Origin: UBA2233 sp002347965 [NCBI: Nitrospirae bacterium UBA2233] | GTDB taxonomy: Bacteria > UBA2233 | Length of the DNA: 38,081 nucleotides | NCBI GenBank assembly: GCA_002347965.1 | Contig: DDYN01000050.1 | Coordinates: 1 to 38,081, forward strand | Direction of reading: 5' to 3' | Part shown: one piece after another, positions 7,011 to 15,824 of the stretch | How positions within the stretch are numbered: position 1 is the first letter of the stretch | Layout of the letters: each line of letters starts with the position of its first letter | The notes under the pieces: generated by a model | The model's database searches: none | What the model was told of the DNA's origin: nothing | The model's input: the letters and a program-made list of their open reading frames with translations, nothing else | Made by a program: the position numbers and the translations under genes

Positions 7011-9608
7011 CTAAAGGTCTTGGTTGATGTCTTTTAGCCGCCCCAAAGCCTTACCCCATCGTACATCCACCTGCAAGGGAACACAAAGCTCGATCGCATG
7101 CTCCATCGCTCGACGCATTTTGGGGACGAACGGCTTAAGGCTTCTTTCGGCGACCTCAAAAAGTAGCTCGTCGTGGACCTGAAGGACGAGCTCTGCATCG
7201 AGCCCCTCATCTTGGATTAAGCGAAAGCCGTCCACCATGGCCTTCTTGATCAAATCGGAGGCTGACCCTTGGATGGGGGCGTTCATCGCCTCACGCTTGG
7301 CCTGTTCTCTCAAAGAGGCTGAGCCGTGCTTAATGCCGGGCGTAGGCCGGATACGCCCGAGTAGCGTCTCGACAAACCCGTCGTGCTCCGCTCGTGCCAC
7401 AATCCCATCCAAGAACCCCTTGACCCTCGGAAAGGCCGCAAAGTAATTTTCGATGAATGTCTTCGCCTCCTCTTGGCCAATTCTCAACTCTTTGGAGAGA
7501 CCATAGGGAGTCATGCCGTAAAGAATGCCAAAGTTAATCACCTTGGCCCTTCTTCGAAGGGCCGAATCGACGCTTTCTTTGGGGACACCAAACACAAGGC
7601 TCGCCGTCTGGGCATGGATGTCTTGGTTGTCCAAAAAAGCCTGGATAAGCCTCTCATCCTGGCTTAGGTGGGCCAGCAGCTTGAGTTCGACCTGAGCATA
7701 GTCGAACGCAACGAGGACGTAGCCATCTTTTGCGACGAACACGTTGCGAATCTCCTCGCCGCGCTCCCCTCGAACGGGTAGGTTTTGAAGGTTTGGCTCC
7801 GAACTCGAGAGCCTTCCTGTGGCCGTCGCCATTTGGTTGAAGCTCGAGTGGACCCTTAGGGTTTCCGGGTCGACCAACCCCGGCAAAGGGTCCAGGTAGG
7901 TCCCTTTGAGCTTGGCAAGGATGCGATAATCGAGCAGGACGTCGATCAGCTCATGCTGGCCCTTTAGCGATTCGAGCACCTCCACGTCCGTAGAGAGCCC
8001 CGTTTTTGTCCTTTTTGAGCTAGGCAGGCCTAGCTTGTCGAACAAAATCGCCTGAAGCTGCTTTGGAGAGTTTAGGTTGAAGCGCTCCCCAGCAAGGACA
8101 TGCGCGCGCTCTTGCAAGGCTTCCAATTTAGAGGCGTACCTGGCGCTTAGCGTATGCAACGCCTTAAGGTCCACCTCGATACCTACACGCTCCATCCTTA
8201 CGAGCACCTCAACCAAGGGAAGCTCCACTTCCTCCAGGAGGGCTTTGAGCCTTGGCTTAAGCTCAAGCGCTTCCGCGAGCTTAGGCTGGATTCGTGCGGC
8301 GATCGCGATACGTTCGGAAAGCGCCTCCCTTGGAGGGGGTTGGGTTCCCCCGCCCAAAAAGCGCTCCACAAGCGCCTCAAACCCGTGGTTCCTGCGGTTA
8401 GGGTCTAGCAGGTACGATGCAAGCGCCAAATCAAACCCCGGAAAAAGGTTTTTAACGCCGCGGGACGCCAAAGCAACGAGTTTAGGTTTGAGGTCGACTC
8501 CTTCCACCCAGACCGGGTCGGAACCGAAGAAAGCGACAAGCGGCGTTTCCGTGTCCCAAAGGGCCACGCGCCTCGCGTCCCCAATCGCCACCCCTTCGAT
8601 GTCGAACGCGAAGGGCGGATGCTTGGAGTATAGAACCTCCAGGAGTGGCGTTCTCAACCCTAACTCCAGGAGTTTGCCGGTGATTTCCTGGGTTTGGGTC
8701 GTTCCGTGCGGGCAGGCCTTATCCTCCGGGGCAAGGCCAAGATCATCGATGAAGCGTCTAAATTCGAGCCCGCGGAAAAGCTCGTACAGCGCGTGATTGT
8801 CTGGGGGTCTCGGGGCAAGGTCCTCAAGGCGAACATGGTTTGTCTCGTCGGTTTTGAGCCGGACAAGGCTCCGTGAAAGCTCGAGCGATTCGCGCCCAGC
8901 AAGGATCTGATCGCGCTTTTTTGGGGGGAGCTCTTCTAGCCTTTCGAGCATGGCGTCTATCGAGCCGTACCGCTTGATCAGCGTAAGCGCCCCTTTTGCC
9001 CCGATTCCCGGGACACCCGGAATGTTGTCGCTTGCATCCCCCATCAGGGCAAGGCAGTCTCCGAACAGCCTTGGCTCAATCCCGTAGGCTTCCTTAAAGC
9101 TCTCGAGCGTGGTCTTTTTGTTTCGCATCGTATCTAGCAGGCAGACGTTTGCATCCAGCAGTTGCAAAAGGTCCTTGTCCTGGGAAACAATAGCAATGCA
9201 AACCCCCGGAAGCCCCTTGAAGCGTTCCGCAACGCCGGCGATCAAGTCGTCCGCCTCCAGCCCTTCCTTAATCAGCATGGGAACCCCAAAGGCTTGGATA
9301 ACCTCGAATACCTTGGGGACCTGGACGGAGAGCTCCTTCGGCATTCCGGGGCGCGTAGCCTTGTAAAGTTCATAGGCCTGCTTTCGCAGCGTGGGAGCCG
9401 AATGATCGAAGCAAACGGCTAGAAAATCCGGCTCTAGCTCTTTGCGCACCTTGAGCAGCATCCCGGTAAACCCGTAGATCGCCTGGGTAGGAAAACCTTG
9501 CTGGGTACGAAACATCGGCAGGGCGTAGAAAGCCCTGTAGAGGTAGGAACTTCCGTCGATCAAGACCAGGCGTTTCGTGTTCAACGGGATTCTTTCGTCA
9601 TCCGACAT
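7011..9608 (-). CDS. polA: DNA polymerase I
   Basis: An 865-residue family A polymerase for Okazaki-fragment processing and repair synthesis. Residues 11-295 form the 5' nuclease domain, with LVLIDGSSYLYRAF, EADDLIAG (118-125), SQDKDLLQLL and GDASDNIPGVPGIG. The polymerase domain carries motif A Asp636 in FDYAQVELK, the motif B O-helix with Lys689, Phe693 and Tyr697, and motif C VHDE with Asp813. The middle domain (about 320-460) is shortened. It keeps Asp336/Glu338 of Exo I, but the Exo II and Exo III aspartates cannot be found, so proofreading is probably lost. Motif A has Lys643 where the family has Arg. The gene overlaps hemB by 11 nt. Confidence 0.96.
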   Translation of the reverse strand: MSDDERIPLNTKRLVLIDGSSYLYRAFYALPMFRTQQGFPTQAIYGFTGMLLKVRKELEPDFLAVCFDHSAPTLRKQAYELYKATRPGMPKELSVQVPKVFEVIQAFGVPMLIKEGLEADDLIAGVAERFKGLPGVCIAIVSQDKDLLQLLDANVCLLDTMRNKKTTLESFKEAYGIEPRLFGDCLALMGDASDNIPGVPGIGAKGALTLIKRYGSIDAMLERLEELPPKKRDQILAGRESLELSRSLVRLKTDETNHVRLEDLAPRPPDNHALYELFRGLEFRRFIDDLGLAPEDKACPHGTTQTQEITGKLLELGLRTPLLEVLYSKHPPFAFDIEGVAIGDARRVALWDTETPLVAFFGSDPVWVEGVDLKPKLVALASRGVKNLFPGFDLALASYLLDPNRRNHGFEALVERFLGGGTQPPPREALSERIAIAARIQPKLAEALELKPRLKALLEEVELPLVEVLVRMERVGIEVDLKALHTLSARYASKLEALQERAHVLAGERFNLNSPKQLQAILFDKLGLPSSKRTKTGLSTDVEVLESLKGQHELIDVLLDYRILAKLKGTYLDPLPGLVDPETLRVHSSFNQMATATGRLSSSEPNLQNLPVRGERGEEIRNVFVAKDGYVLVAFDYAQVELKLLAHLSQDERLIQAFLDNQDIHAQTASLVFGVPKESVDSALRRRAKVINFGILYGMTPYGLSKELRIGQEEAKTFIENYFAAFPRVKGFLDGIVARAEHDGFVETLLGRIRPTPGIKHGSASLREQAKREAMNAPIQGSASDLIKKAMVDGFRLIQDEGLDAELVLQVHDELLFEVAERSLKPFVPKMRRAMEHAIELCVPLQVDVRWGKALGRLKDINQDL

Positions 9609-10566
9609 CTTCGAGAACGTCCAGGGCGAAATAGGTCAGGATAAAATCGGCCCCGGCACGCGTGATGGCCAAAAGGCTCTCCAACACGGTACGCGCTTCT
9701 TCCAGGTAACCCGCCTGCGCGGCGGCCTTGATCATGGAGTACTCGCCGGATACTTGGTAGGCCCCTACGGGCAGCGGCGCCATTTCTTTGGTTGCCCTAA
9801 GGACGTCCAGGTAAGGAAGCGCCGGTTTGACGAGCAGCATATCGGCCCCTTCGGAGATGTCGAGCTCGGCTTCCAGTAGCGCCTCTTTCGCGTTCGCGGG
9901 GTTCATCTGGTAGCTTCTACGGTCACCAAACTGGGGCGCCGAGTTTGCCGCCTCCCTGAAGGGTCCGTAAAAGGCCGAAGCAAACTTTACTGCGTAGGAG
10001 AGGACTGGGGTATGGATGAACCCTTCGCCGTCCAACGCGGTCCGGACTGCCTCTACCCTACCATCCATCATGTCGGACGGCGCGACTACGTCCACACCCG
10101 CGTTTGCGTAGGCAAGCGCCGCCTTGGCGAGCTCTGGCAGCGTCGCGTCGTTGTCCACTTCGTACCCGTTTAGTAGCCCGCAGTGGCCGTGGTCGGTGTA
10201 CTCACAAAGGCAGACGTCCGCCATCAAGAGCATTTGAGGTGCCTTGTCTTTCACCTCTTTGATGGCCCTGGACACCACGCCGTCTGGGTTGCTCGCCTCC
10301 GACCCTTTTGAGTCTTTGAGCCTTGGGATCCCAAAAAGCATCATGCCCTTCAGCCCCTTTTGCCAGGATTCTTTCGCAAACTCACCTACCCGCGCAACGG
10401 GCCACTGGAACACCCCCGGCATCGCACGGATAGGTGAAGGTGCCTCAATCAGGTCCGAGACGAACACCGGAAGGACTAGCTTGTCCACGGCAATGCTACA
10501 TTCCTGAACGAGGCTTCGTACGGCTGGATTTTGGCGAAGCCTCCTCATTCTCCTTTCTGGAAACAT
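9598..10566 (-). CDS. hemB: Porphobilinogen synthase (5-aminolevulinate dehydratase)
   Basis: A 322-residue enzyme that condenses two 5-aminolevulinates into porphobilinogen. Schiff-base lysines are Lys194 in SYAVKFASAFYGPFR and Lys247 in LLVKPALPYLD. The metal site is the zinc-type cysteine triad Cys119, Cys121 and Cys129 in DVCLCEYTDHGHCG, rather than the aspartate-rich magnesium type. The first ATG is preferred because MFPERRMRRLR aligns with the family N-terminus and follows a poly-G ribosome site. A second in-frame ATG at codon 7 forms an ATGA with the cobA/hemD stop. It overlaps cobA/hemD by 22 nt and polA by 11 nt. Confidence 0.96.
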   Translation of the reverse strand: MFPERRMRRLRQNPAVRSLVQECSIAVDKLVLPVFVSDLIEAPSPIRAMPGVFQWPVARVGEFAKESWQKGLKGMMLFGIPRLKDSKGSEASNPDGVVSRAIKEVKDKAPQMLLMADVCLCEYTDHGHCGLLNGYEVDNDATLPELAKAALAYANAGVDVVAPSDMMDGRVEAVRTALDGEGFIHTPVLSYAVKFASAFYGPFREAANSAPQFGDRRSYQMNPANAKEALLEAELDISEGADMLLVKPALPYLDVLRATKEMAPLPVGAYQVSGEYSMIKAAAQAGYLEEARTVLESLLAITRAGADFILTYFALDVLEDVG

Positions 10567-12101
10567 GCCCCCCCCTTTTGTTCAAAAGCTAGCATTGCCT
10601 CGATCAAGCCAGTTGTCGAACTCTCCTTGGCCAGCGCATCGACCCTGAGCCCTCTTGTCTCGAGCGCCCTGGCCGTCGTTTTCCCGATGCAGGCAACCTT
10701 TGGCCCTGCCGGGAGACACAAGGCCGCCTCGCCAAAGATCTCGAGAAACCGCGCCACAGCAGAAGGAGCGGCAAAAAGCACCCAGTCGAACCCTTCGAGG
10801 TCCAAACCTTCAAGCACCTCGTTTGGTGGCTTTACTGCAATCGTTTCGTAGGCATCGAGCGTCACGACAGAAACCCCCTTCGACTTCAAGCCTTCCTCGA
10901 GCAGGATGCGTCCCTTCTTGGCCTTTGGCAAAAGCACGCGCTTAAGCCCAGGAAAGGCCTCCAGGATTTCTCGAAGGAGGGCTTCGGCGTTGGCCTCCTT
11001 TGGCACGAGGTCCGGAAGAACCCCGTAACTCTTGAGCGCGTCCGCTGTCTTTTCGCCGACGGCGGCCACGAGGGCGCTGCCCAGGACGCGTGCATCCTTA
11101 CCGATAGCGTAAAGGGCCTGGAAAAAAACCTCCACGCCGGCTTGCGAACTGAAGGCTACCAAATCGAACATGCGGAGCTCGCTAGCGAGCGCTCTTGCGT
11201 CGTTCCCGCCCAAAAGAGGGCGCGTTTCGATCATCGGCAAGGAGACCGCTTCGGCACCAAGCGCTTCTAGGCCTGCCAGAAGCGTATCCGAGCGCTCCTT
11301 GGGCCTTGTCATGAGGATACGCTTCCCAAACAAAGGAAGCGTCTCGTACCAGTTCAGCTGTTCGTGAAGCCTGGCGACTTCGCCGACCACGAGCACGGTG
11401 GGGGCGCCAATCGCCTCCCTCTCGGCAATCCTGGGAATCTCTTCCAACGGCGCAAGGAGCGTGCGCTGTCTTGGAGTCGTCCCGGCTTGAATGAGCGCGG
11501 CTGGAGCGGAAGCGTCCTTGCCCGCCTCTATGAGCTTGCAGACGTTGTGTTCGAGGCTGTGCAGCGCCATCAAGAACACGATCGTGTCGAAGCTTGCGAG
11601 CGCATGGAAATCGAGGTGGCCGGCGGGCTTGCTTGGGTCCTCATGGCCCGTCACAATCGCAACCGTGCTGGCAACCTTGCGGTGTGTCACCGGAATCCCC
11701 GAGTAGGCGGGGACGGCAAACGCCGAGCTGACCCCAGGAATCACCTCAAAGGTCACTCCGGCCTCTTTGAGCGCAAGCGCCTCCTCGCCGCCTCTCCCGA
11801 ACACGAACGGATCGCCGCCCTTGAGCCGAACGACCCGAAGCCCCTCTTCGTTTGCCAAGCGAACAAGCAAACGATTGATCTCCTCTTGGGGAAGCGTATG
11901 CCTCGAGCTCCGCTTTCCTACGAACACCCGCCTTGCCCCTTGCGGAAAAAGCCGCTCTAGTTCCCACGAGATCAGCGCGTCGTAAACAATAACCTCGGCC
12001 GTTTGGAGGCACTGAAACCCCTTCAGGCTCAAAAGCCCCGGGTCTCCAGGGCCCGCTCCGACCAAAAAGACTTTCCCCCTAGGGGGGAAAGGCCCGTTCA
12101 T
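10545..12101 (-). CDS. cobA/hemD: Fused uroporphyrinogen-III C-methyltransferase / uroporphyrinogen-III synthase
   Basis: A 518-residue fusion. Residues about 8-250 are the SAM-dependent SUMT/CobA domain, with VGAGPGDPGLLSLKG near the start, VRLKGGDPFVFGRGGEE around 91-107, and PGVSSAFAVPAYSGIPVTHR. Residues about 258-510 match uroporphyrinogen-III synthase (HemD), with GKRILMTRP at the junction and ACIGKTTARALETRGL near the end. The HemD half closes hydroxymethylbilane to uroporphyrinogen III. The CobA half methylates it to precorrin-2 for siroheme, cobalamin or the alternative haem route. Such fusions are common in Firmicutes and Deltaproteobacteria. It starts in a 4-nt ATGA overlap with hemC. 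Confidence 0.95.
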   Translation of the reverse strand: MNGPFPPRGKVFLVGAGPGDPGLLSLKGFQCLQTAEVIVYDALISWELERLFPQGARRVFVGKRSSRHTLPQEEINRLLVRLANEEGLRVVRLKGGDPFVFGRGGEEALALKEAGVTFEVIPGVSSAFAVPAYSGIPVTHRKVASTVAIVTGHEDPSKPAGHLDFHALASFDTIVFLMALHSLEHNVCKLIEAGKDASAPAALIQAGTTPRQRTLLAPLEEIPRIAEREAIGAPTVLVVGEVARLHEQLNWYETLPLFGKRILMTRPKERSDTLLAGLEALGAEAVSLPMIETRPLLGGNDARALASELRMFDLVAFSSQAGVEVFFQALYAIGKDARVLGSALVAAVGEKTADALKSYGVLPDLVPKEANAEALLREILEAFPGLKRVLLPKAKKGRILLEEGLKSKGVSVVTLDAYETIAVKPPNEVLEGLDLEGFDWVLFAAPSAVARFLEIFGEAALCLPAGPKVACIGKTTARALETRGLRVDALAKESSTTGLIEAMLAFEQKGGACFQKGE

Positions 12102-13015
12102 CCGACAATATCCTCAAGAAGGGGCCGAAGCCCTTGCCCGTTGAGCTCCTCGAAGACCTCGTCGGCTAACCGCTCCGGGGACTCCGGCCCTGCCGAAGCC
12201 TTCGCCTTCAGCAAGACGCGGCCATCGAGCGACCCCACAGCAGCCTGAAACAGCAGCTTGCCCCCCACAAGGCTTGCGTTTCCCGCTACTGGCACTTGAC
12301 AGCTCCCCCCTACAAGCTTGACAAAGCGGCGCTCGCAACGGGCCTCGATCGTCGTCCTGGGGTCGGTAAGCGCGCCGAGCGCCCGGGTCAGCTCGACTTC
12401 GCCCTCCCTGCCTACGATCGCGATGATGCCCTGCCCTAAGGCTGGTATAAGCGTCTCTTTAGGGATAGGAGAGTAATCAAGCTCGAGGCCAAGACGTACT
12501 ATGCCGGCGCGTGCAAGGATAAGGGCATCAAGGCCTTGTGTTTCGAGCTTTTTCAGGCGTGTCCCCACGTTTCCGCGGATCGGAACGATACGCACGTCGT
12601 CACGCAGGTTCAAGAGTTGAACCCGCCTCCTTAGGCTCGAGGTTCCAACGCGCGCGCCTAGGGGAAGCTCCTCGAGCGCCTTGGCCGTTTTTGAGACAAG
12701 CACGTCTAAAGGGTCTTCACGGGCCAGGAATGCGAGGATGGCAAGGCCATTGGGCAGCGTATGCGGGACGTCCTTCAGGCTATGTACCGCCACGTCCGCC
12801 CTTTTCGACAACAGCGCTTCGTCGAGCTCTTTGGTAAACACCCCCTTGCCTCCGATGTTGGCCAGAGGGGCGTCCAACAGCTTGTCGCCCGTCGTGAGCA
12901 AAGGTAGCGTCTCGAGTAAGGCCCCCGGATGTACCTCCTTGAAGCTCTGGGCAAACAGGCGTGTCTGGGCTAAAGCAAGCTGGCTTTTTCGGGTTGTGAT
13001 TCTGAGCCGTTCCAT
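12098..13015 (-). CDS. hemC: Hydroxymethylbilane synthase (porphobilinogen deaminase)
   Basis: A 305-residue enzyme that joins four porphobilinogens into hydroxymethylbilane. Asp82 in HSLKDVP is the catalytic aspartate, and Cys239 in VGGSCQVPVAG is the expected attachment point of the dipyrromethane cofactor. TTRKSQLALAQT at the N-terminus and GTSSLRRRVQLL (124-135) are family signatures. The ATG is preceded by AAGGA at a 5-nt spacing. It overlaps the upstream hemA by 46 nt, more than is usual, and the downstream fusion gene by 4 nt (ATGA). Both overlaps suggest coupled translation. Confidence 0.96.
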   Translation of the reverse strand: MERLRITTRKSQLALAQTRLFAQSFKEVHPGALLETLPLLTTGDKLLDAPLANIGGKGVFTKELDEALLSKRADVAVHSLKDVPHTLPNGLAILAFLAREDPLDVLVSKTAKALEELPLGARVGTSSLRRRVQLLNLRDDVRIVPIRGNVGTRLKKLETQGLDALILARAGIVRLGLELDYSPIPKETLIPALGQGIIAIVGREGEVELTRALGALTDPRTTIEARCERRFVKLVGGSCQVPVAGNASLVGGKLLFQAAVGSLDGRVLLKAKASAGPESPERLADEVFEELNGQGLRPLLEDIVG

Positions 13016-14295
13016 GTCTGTCCTTGATTTTGGGAGCGTTCGAGCTGAAACAACCGTACAATAGACTCACAAAGGAATGGCAGCGACTCACGCGCCCCGT
13101 TTTTAAGGGCCATGACCGGACCGTAGAGGAACTTGTCCATCAGCGAAACTGTAAGGGTTTCGAGCGCCTGCCTGTCTTTTTCAGACAGGCCCTTGAGCCT
13201 GGAGAGCGTCCTTTGGAGCTCGCGTTGCCGCAAGTCCTCAAGATTGGTCCTCAAGGTGGCAATGAGCGCGTCAACGTCCGAATGCTCGAGCACGCGCACG
13301 AACGCCCGGGCCTCTTCGACAATCAACCGCATACCCTCTTTGGCCTTGTGTTCACGTGCCTTAAGGTTGTCGTCGACTACACGCTTTAAATCGTCGATAG
13401 CATACAAATAGGCCCTTGGTAGGGATTGGACTTCCGGGTCAATCGCCCTTGGAAAGCCTATATCGAGGATGAGCAGCGGCCCGCGGGTCCGTTGCTTCAA
13501 GAGCCCCACGACATCGGGCGTCTTAATGAGATAGCCATCCACGCTGACGGCCGACAGGACAACGTCGGCCTCTGGCAATACGTCGGGAATTTCTGGAAGC
13601 GTCAGAGGAACACCACCCAACTCTTCGGCGAGCGCCCTTGCGGAAGAGTACGTCCTGTTCGCTATGTACAGCGTCCCGATCCCACGGGCCTTGAAATGTC
13701 TGGCCGCCGCTTGCCCCATTTCGCCCGCCCCGATGATTAGGACGTTCCTGTCGGCCATACGTGAAAAAATCTGGCCGGCAAGCTCGACGGCTACGGAAGA
13801 GACAGACACGTTTCCTTCCCCGATTCCCGTTTCCGAACGTACCCTCTTGGCCACGTGAAAGGCTTTGTGGAACAGGCTGTGCAAGGTAGGTCCGACGCTG
13901 CCGAACATGCTCGCTTGCTTGTAGGCCTCCTTGACCTGCCCAAAAATTTGGGGCTCGCCTACAACGAGCGAGTCGAGGCCGGAGGCGACGGCAAACAAGT
14001 GCGCAGCCGCCTCTTCGTCGTAGAACGTGTATGCATACGCTTCTAAGTCCTTCGGGCCTACAGACCCGTACTCGGCCAACCAGCCCTCGATCGCCTCCTT
14101 GGCACGGCATACGGCCCTAGAGGCCGCGATGACCTCTATGCGGTTGCAGGTCGAAAGAAGGGCGCACTCTCGAATATGGGGAGAGCGTTGGAGCGCATCT
14201 AGCGCTTCTTTAGTGCGCTCCGGAGGGACAGAGAACCGCTCCCTGACTTCTACGGAGGCGCTTTGGTGATTGGCCCCGACGAGCACAATGCCCAT
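12970..14295 (-). CDS. hemA: Glutamyl-tRNA reductase
   Basis: A 441-residue NADPH-dependent enzyme that reduces glutamyl-tRNA(Glu) to glutamate-1-semialdehyde, the first committed C5 step. Cys50 in LLSTCNRIEV is the catalytic thiol. GEPQIFGQVKEAY is the family block near residues 112-124. VLIIGAGEMGQAAARHF (about 184-200) is the Rossmann NADPH fold, and a C-terminal helical dimerisation domain follows. Its product is used by HemL, encoded separately at 1695-2978. A 21-nt gap separates it from the upstream hemX-like gene, the usual pairing in bacteria where HemX and HemA are coordinated. Confidence 0.96.
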   Translation of the reverse strand: MGIVLVGANHQSASVEVRERFSVPPERTKEALDALQRSPHIRECALLSTCNRIEVIAASRAVCRAKEAIEGWLAEYGSVGPKDLEAYAYTFYDEEAAAHLFAVASGLDSLVVGEPQIFGQVKEAYKQASMFGSVGPTLHSLFHKAFHVAKRVRSETGIGEGNVSVSSVAVELAGQIFSRMADRNVLIIGAGEMGQAAARHFKARGIGTLYIANRTYSSARALAEELGGVPLTLPEIPDVLPEADVVLSAVSVDGYLIKTPDVVGLLKQRTRGPLLILDIGFPRAIDPEVQSLPRAYLYAIDDLKRVVDDNLKAREHKAKEGMRLIVEEARAFVRVLEHSDVDALIATLRTNLEDLRQRELQRTLSRLKGLSEKDRQALETLTVSLMDKFLYGPVMALKNGARESLPFLCESIVRLFQLERSQNQGQTWNGSESQPEKASLL

Positions 14296-14316
14296 GTTCC
14301 AAGCAATCTCCTTGGT

Positions 14317-15153
14317 TTATCCGAACCTGTGGAACCCCACGGGGCAAACGCTGACTCCGACCATGACCAGCAAGAGTAAAACAAAACCTGCTACACACCC
14401 GAGCGCCATCCCCTTGGCATCGAATGCGCGGGTTCTCCCGAGTACAAGGAGCCCTCCGTATACGGCCCAAGCGGCGAGGGAAAGCATCTGCTTGGGCTGT
14501 ACGAGCCAGTCAACCCCGTACGACTCCGTCGCAAAATACGACCCGACCCAAAGTCCTAGCGTTAAACAGAGGAACCCGACCTCCAACAGTCGAGCCCCTG
14601 CCCTCTCGAGAAACTCGAGCGGGGGAAGTCGAAACACCAACGGTAAGCTCTTTTTGCGCCGGATGGCCGCTTCTTTAAGAAGATATAACAGCCCAAGGAG
14701 CGCGGCCACCACCAAGGCGGCCTCTCCAAGAACGCTCAGGAGGATATGGACACCAAGCCATACCTCTGAAAACTCCCAACGAACGTTTAAAGCCGTTTCG
14801 AGGGTAAGGCCTCGTACGCCCAAGCTGAAAGAGATTAAAGAAACCGGGACGATCAAAAGCCCGAGACTTTGCGCCTTGGCAACGAAACCAGACCATAGCG
14901 TCACGGTATAAAACATGAATACCACAAACCCAAACAGGACAAGCGTGCCGGACTCCCGGAAGAGGAAATCCACCCCTCTCCACGCAATAGCCCAAACTAG
15001 GAAGGCGGCATGGAGCACAAGGCATGCCCAACCAAGCCGCTGAACAACCTTGGGGAGTTTTTCACCGGGCCGCTTGAACAAGGTTAGAGTAAACACCGCC
15101 TCGGCGGCGTAGGCAAGCTGAAGGATGCGCCCTAGAACGATCAAGCCGTTCAT
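14317..15153 (-). CDS. HemX/CcsA-type cytochrome c assembly membrane protein
   Basis: A 278-residue integral membrane protein with about eight hydrophobic segments, of the HemX/CcsA/CcmC family that handles haem or regulates HemA. The VHILLSVLGEAALVVAALLGLLYLL segment near the middle is typical of HemX. The usual tryptophan-rich WDPKE loop appears as YGVDWLVQPKQ, so haem binding may be altered. The frame is open upstream, but the ATG at 15151-15153 is chosen because it forms an ATGA overlap with the met8 stop, and the upstream extension would be an antisense-like, non-hydrophobic shadow of met8. Position between met8 and hemA supports a tetrapyrrole role. Confidence 0.82.
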   Translation of the reverse strand: MNGLIVLGRILQLAYAAEAVFTLTLFKRPGEKLPKVVQRLGWACLVLHAAFLVWAIAWRGVDFLFRESGTLVLFGFVVFMFYTVTLWSGFVAKAQSLGLLIVPVSLISFSLGVRGLTLETALNVRWEFSEVWLGVHILLSVLGEAALVVAALLGLLYLLKEAAIRRKKSLPLVFRLPPLEFLERAGARLLEVGFLCLTLGLWVGSYFATESYGVDWLVQPKQMLSLAAWAVYGGLLVLGRTRAFDAKGMALGCVAGFVLLLLVMVGVSVCPVGFHRFG

Positions 15154-15824
15154 GCCTCCCGCCCAAGCGCCGCAGGAATCGCGTGGAGAAGCTGAGGGTA
15201 GGCTTTTTCCAGCACCCCTCGCGCCTCGTGGGTACACCCTTGCGCAAGGAGCTCGGACAGCGTTACGGCCAAGGAAGGCTCGACGACAAACCTTTCTTGG
15301 CCCACGCCGGACCTCAAATGAGCCTCCCTTAGGGCCGTCAAGACCTCTAAAGCCAAAGGGAAGCCGCGGCCAAGCCACGCTCCAAGGACATCGGCAAGCG
15401 CCTTGGCGAAGGCGGGACACTTCCCGGAGCTCGATACGGCAACCCTCAGGTTCTTGAAGGCCAAGGAAACCGGAAGGAACACATCGCCCCCAGACGCCCC
15501 CTCTGCCGTGTTCACAAGGATACCCCTGGCCCTGGCCTCGGCGGCCACTCTTTGGTTGAGCTCTTTAATGTTGCTTGCCGCCACGACAAAAAAAACCCCC
15601 TCCAAATCCTCGTCTGTATAGGGCCTTCTGGCCCAAACAAGCCGGCCGACTCCCGAGAGCCCCTTGATTGGTTCGACAGCTTCGGGGCTCACGACGCAAA
15701 CCCTCGCGCCCGCCCGTAGAAGCCCTTGCACCTTCCTCCCTGCCACGTTGCCGCCGCCCACGACAAGGCAGGCTTTCTCTCTGCAATCGAGGTATACCGG
15801 ATACAAATCGTAAGCTTCCTCCAT
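15150..15824 (-). CDS. Precorrin-2 dehydrogenase / sirohydrochlorin ferrochelatase (Met8-type)
   Basis: A 224-residue protein like the N-terminal part of CysG and yeast Met8. It oxidises precorrin-2 to sirohydrochlorin with NAD and may insert iron to make siroheme. CLVVGGGNVAGRKVQGLL (about 19-36) is the nucleotide-binding fold, and VAVSSSGKCPAFAKALAD (about 128-145) is the second family block. The conserved VNVVD stretch with the catalytic aspartate reads VNTAE here, a conservative Asp-to-Glu change. It is the first gene of the long leftward hem cluster, with GAAGGA just before its ATG. It works on the product of the CobA half encoded at 10545-12101. Confidence 0.9.
   Translation of the reverse strand: MEEAYDLYPVYLDCREKACLVVGGGNVAGRKVQGLLRAGARVCVVSPEAVEPIKGLSGVGRLVWARRPYTDEDLEGVFFVVAASNIKELNQRVAAEARARGILVNTAEGASGGDVFLPVSLAFKNLRVAVSSSGKCPAFAKALADVLGAWLGRGFPLALEVLTALREAHLRSGVGQERFVVEPSLAVTLSELLAQGCTHEARGVLEKAYPQLLHAIPAALGREA

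Noticed and set aside
8077-8796. A 239-codon open frame antisense to polA
   Set aside because: It is serine- and arginine-rich low-complexity translation of the polA complement.
15154-15420. An 89-residue N-terminal extension of the HemX-like protein
   Set aside because: It is arginine-rich, non-hydrophobic and lies wholly inside met8 in another frame. The ATG at 15153 in an ATGA overlap is a better start.
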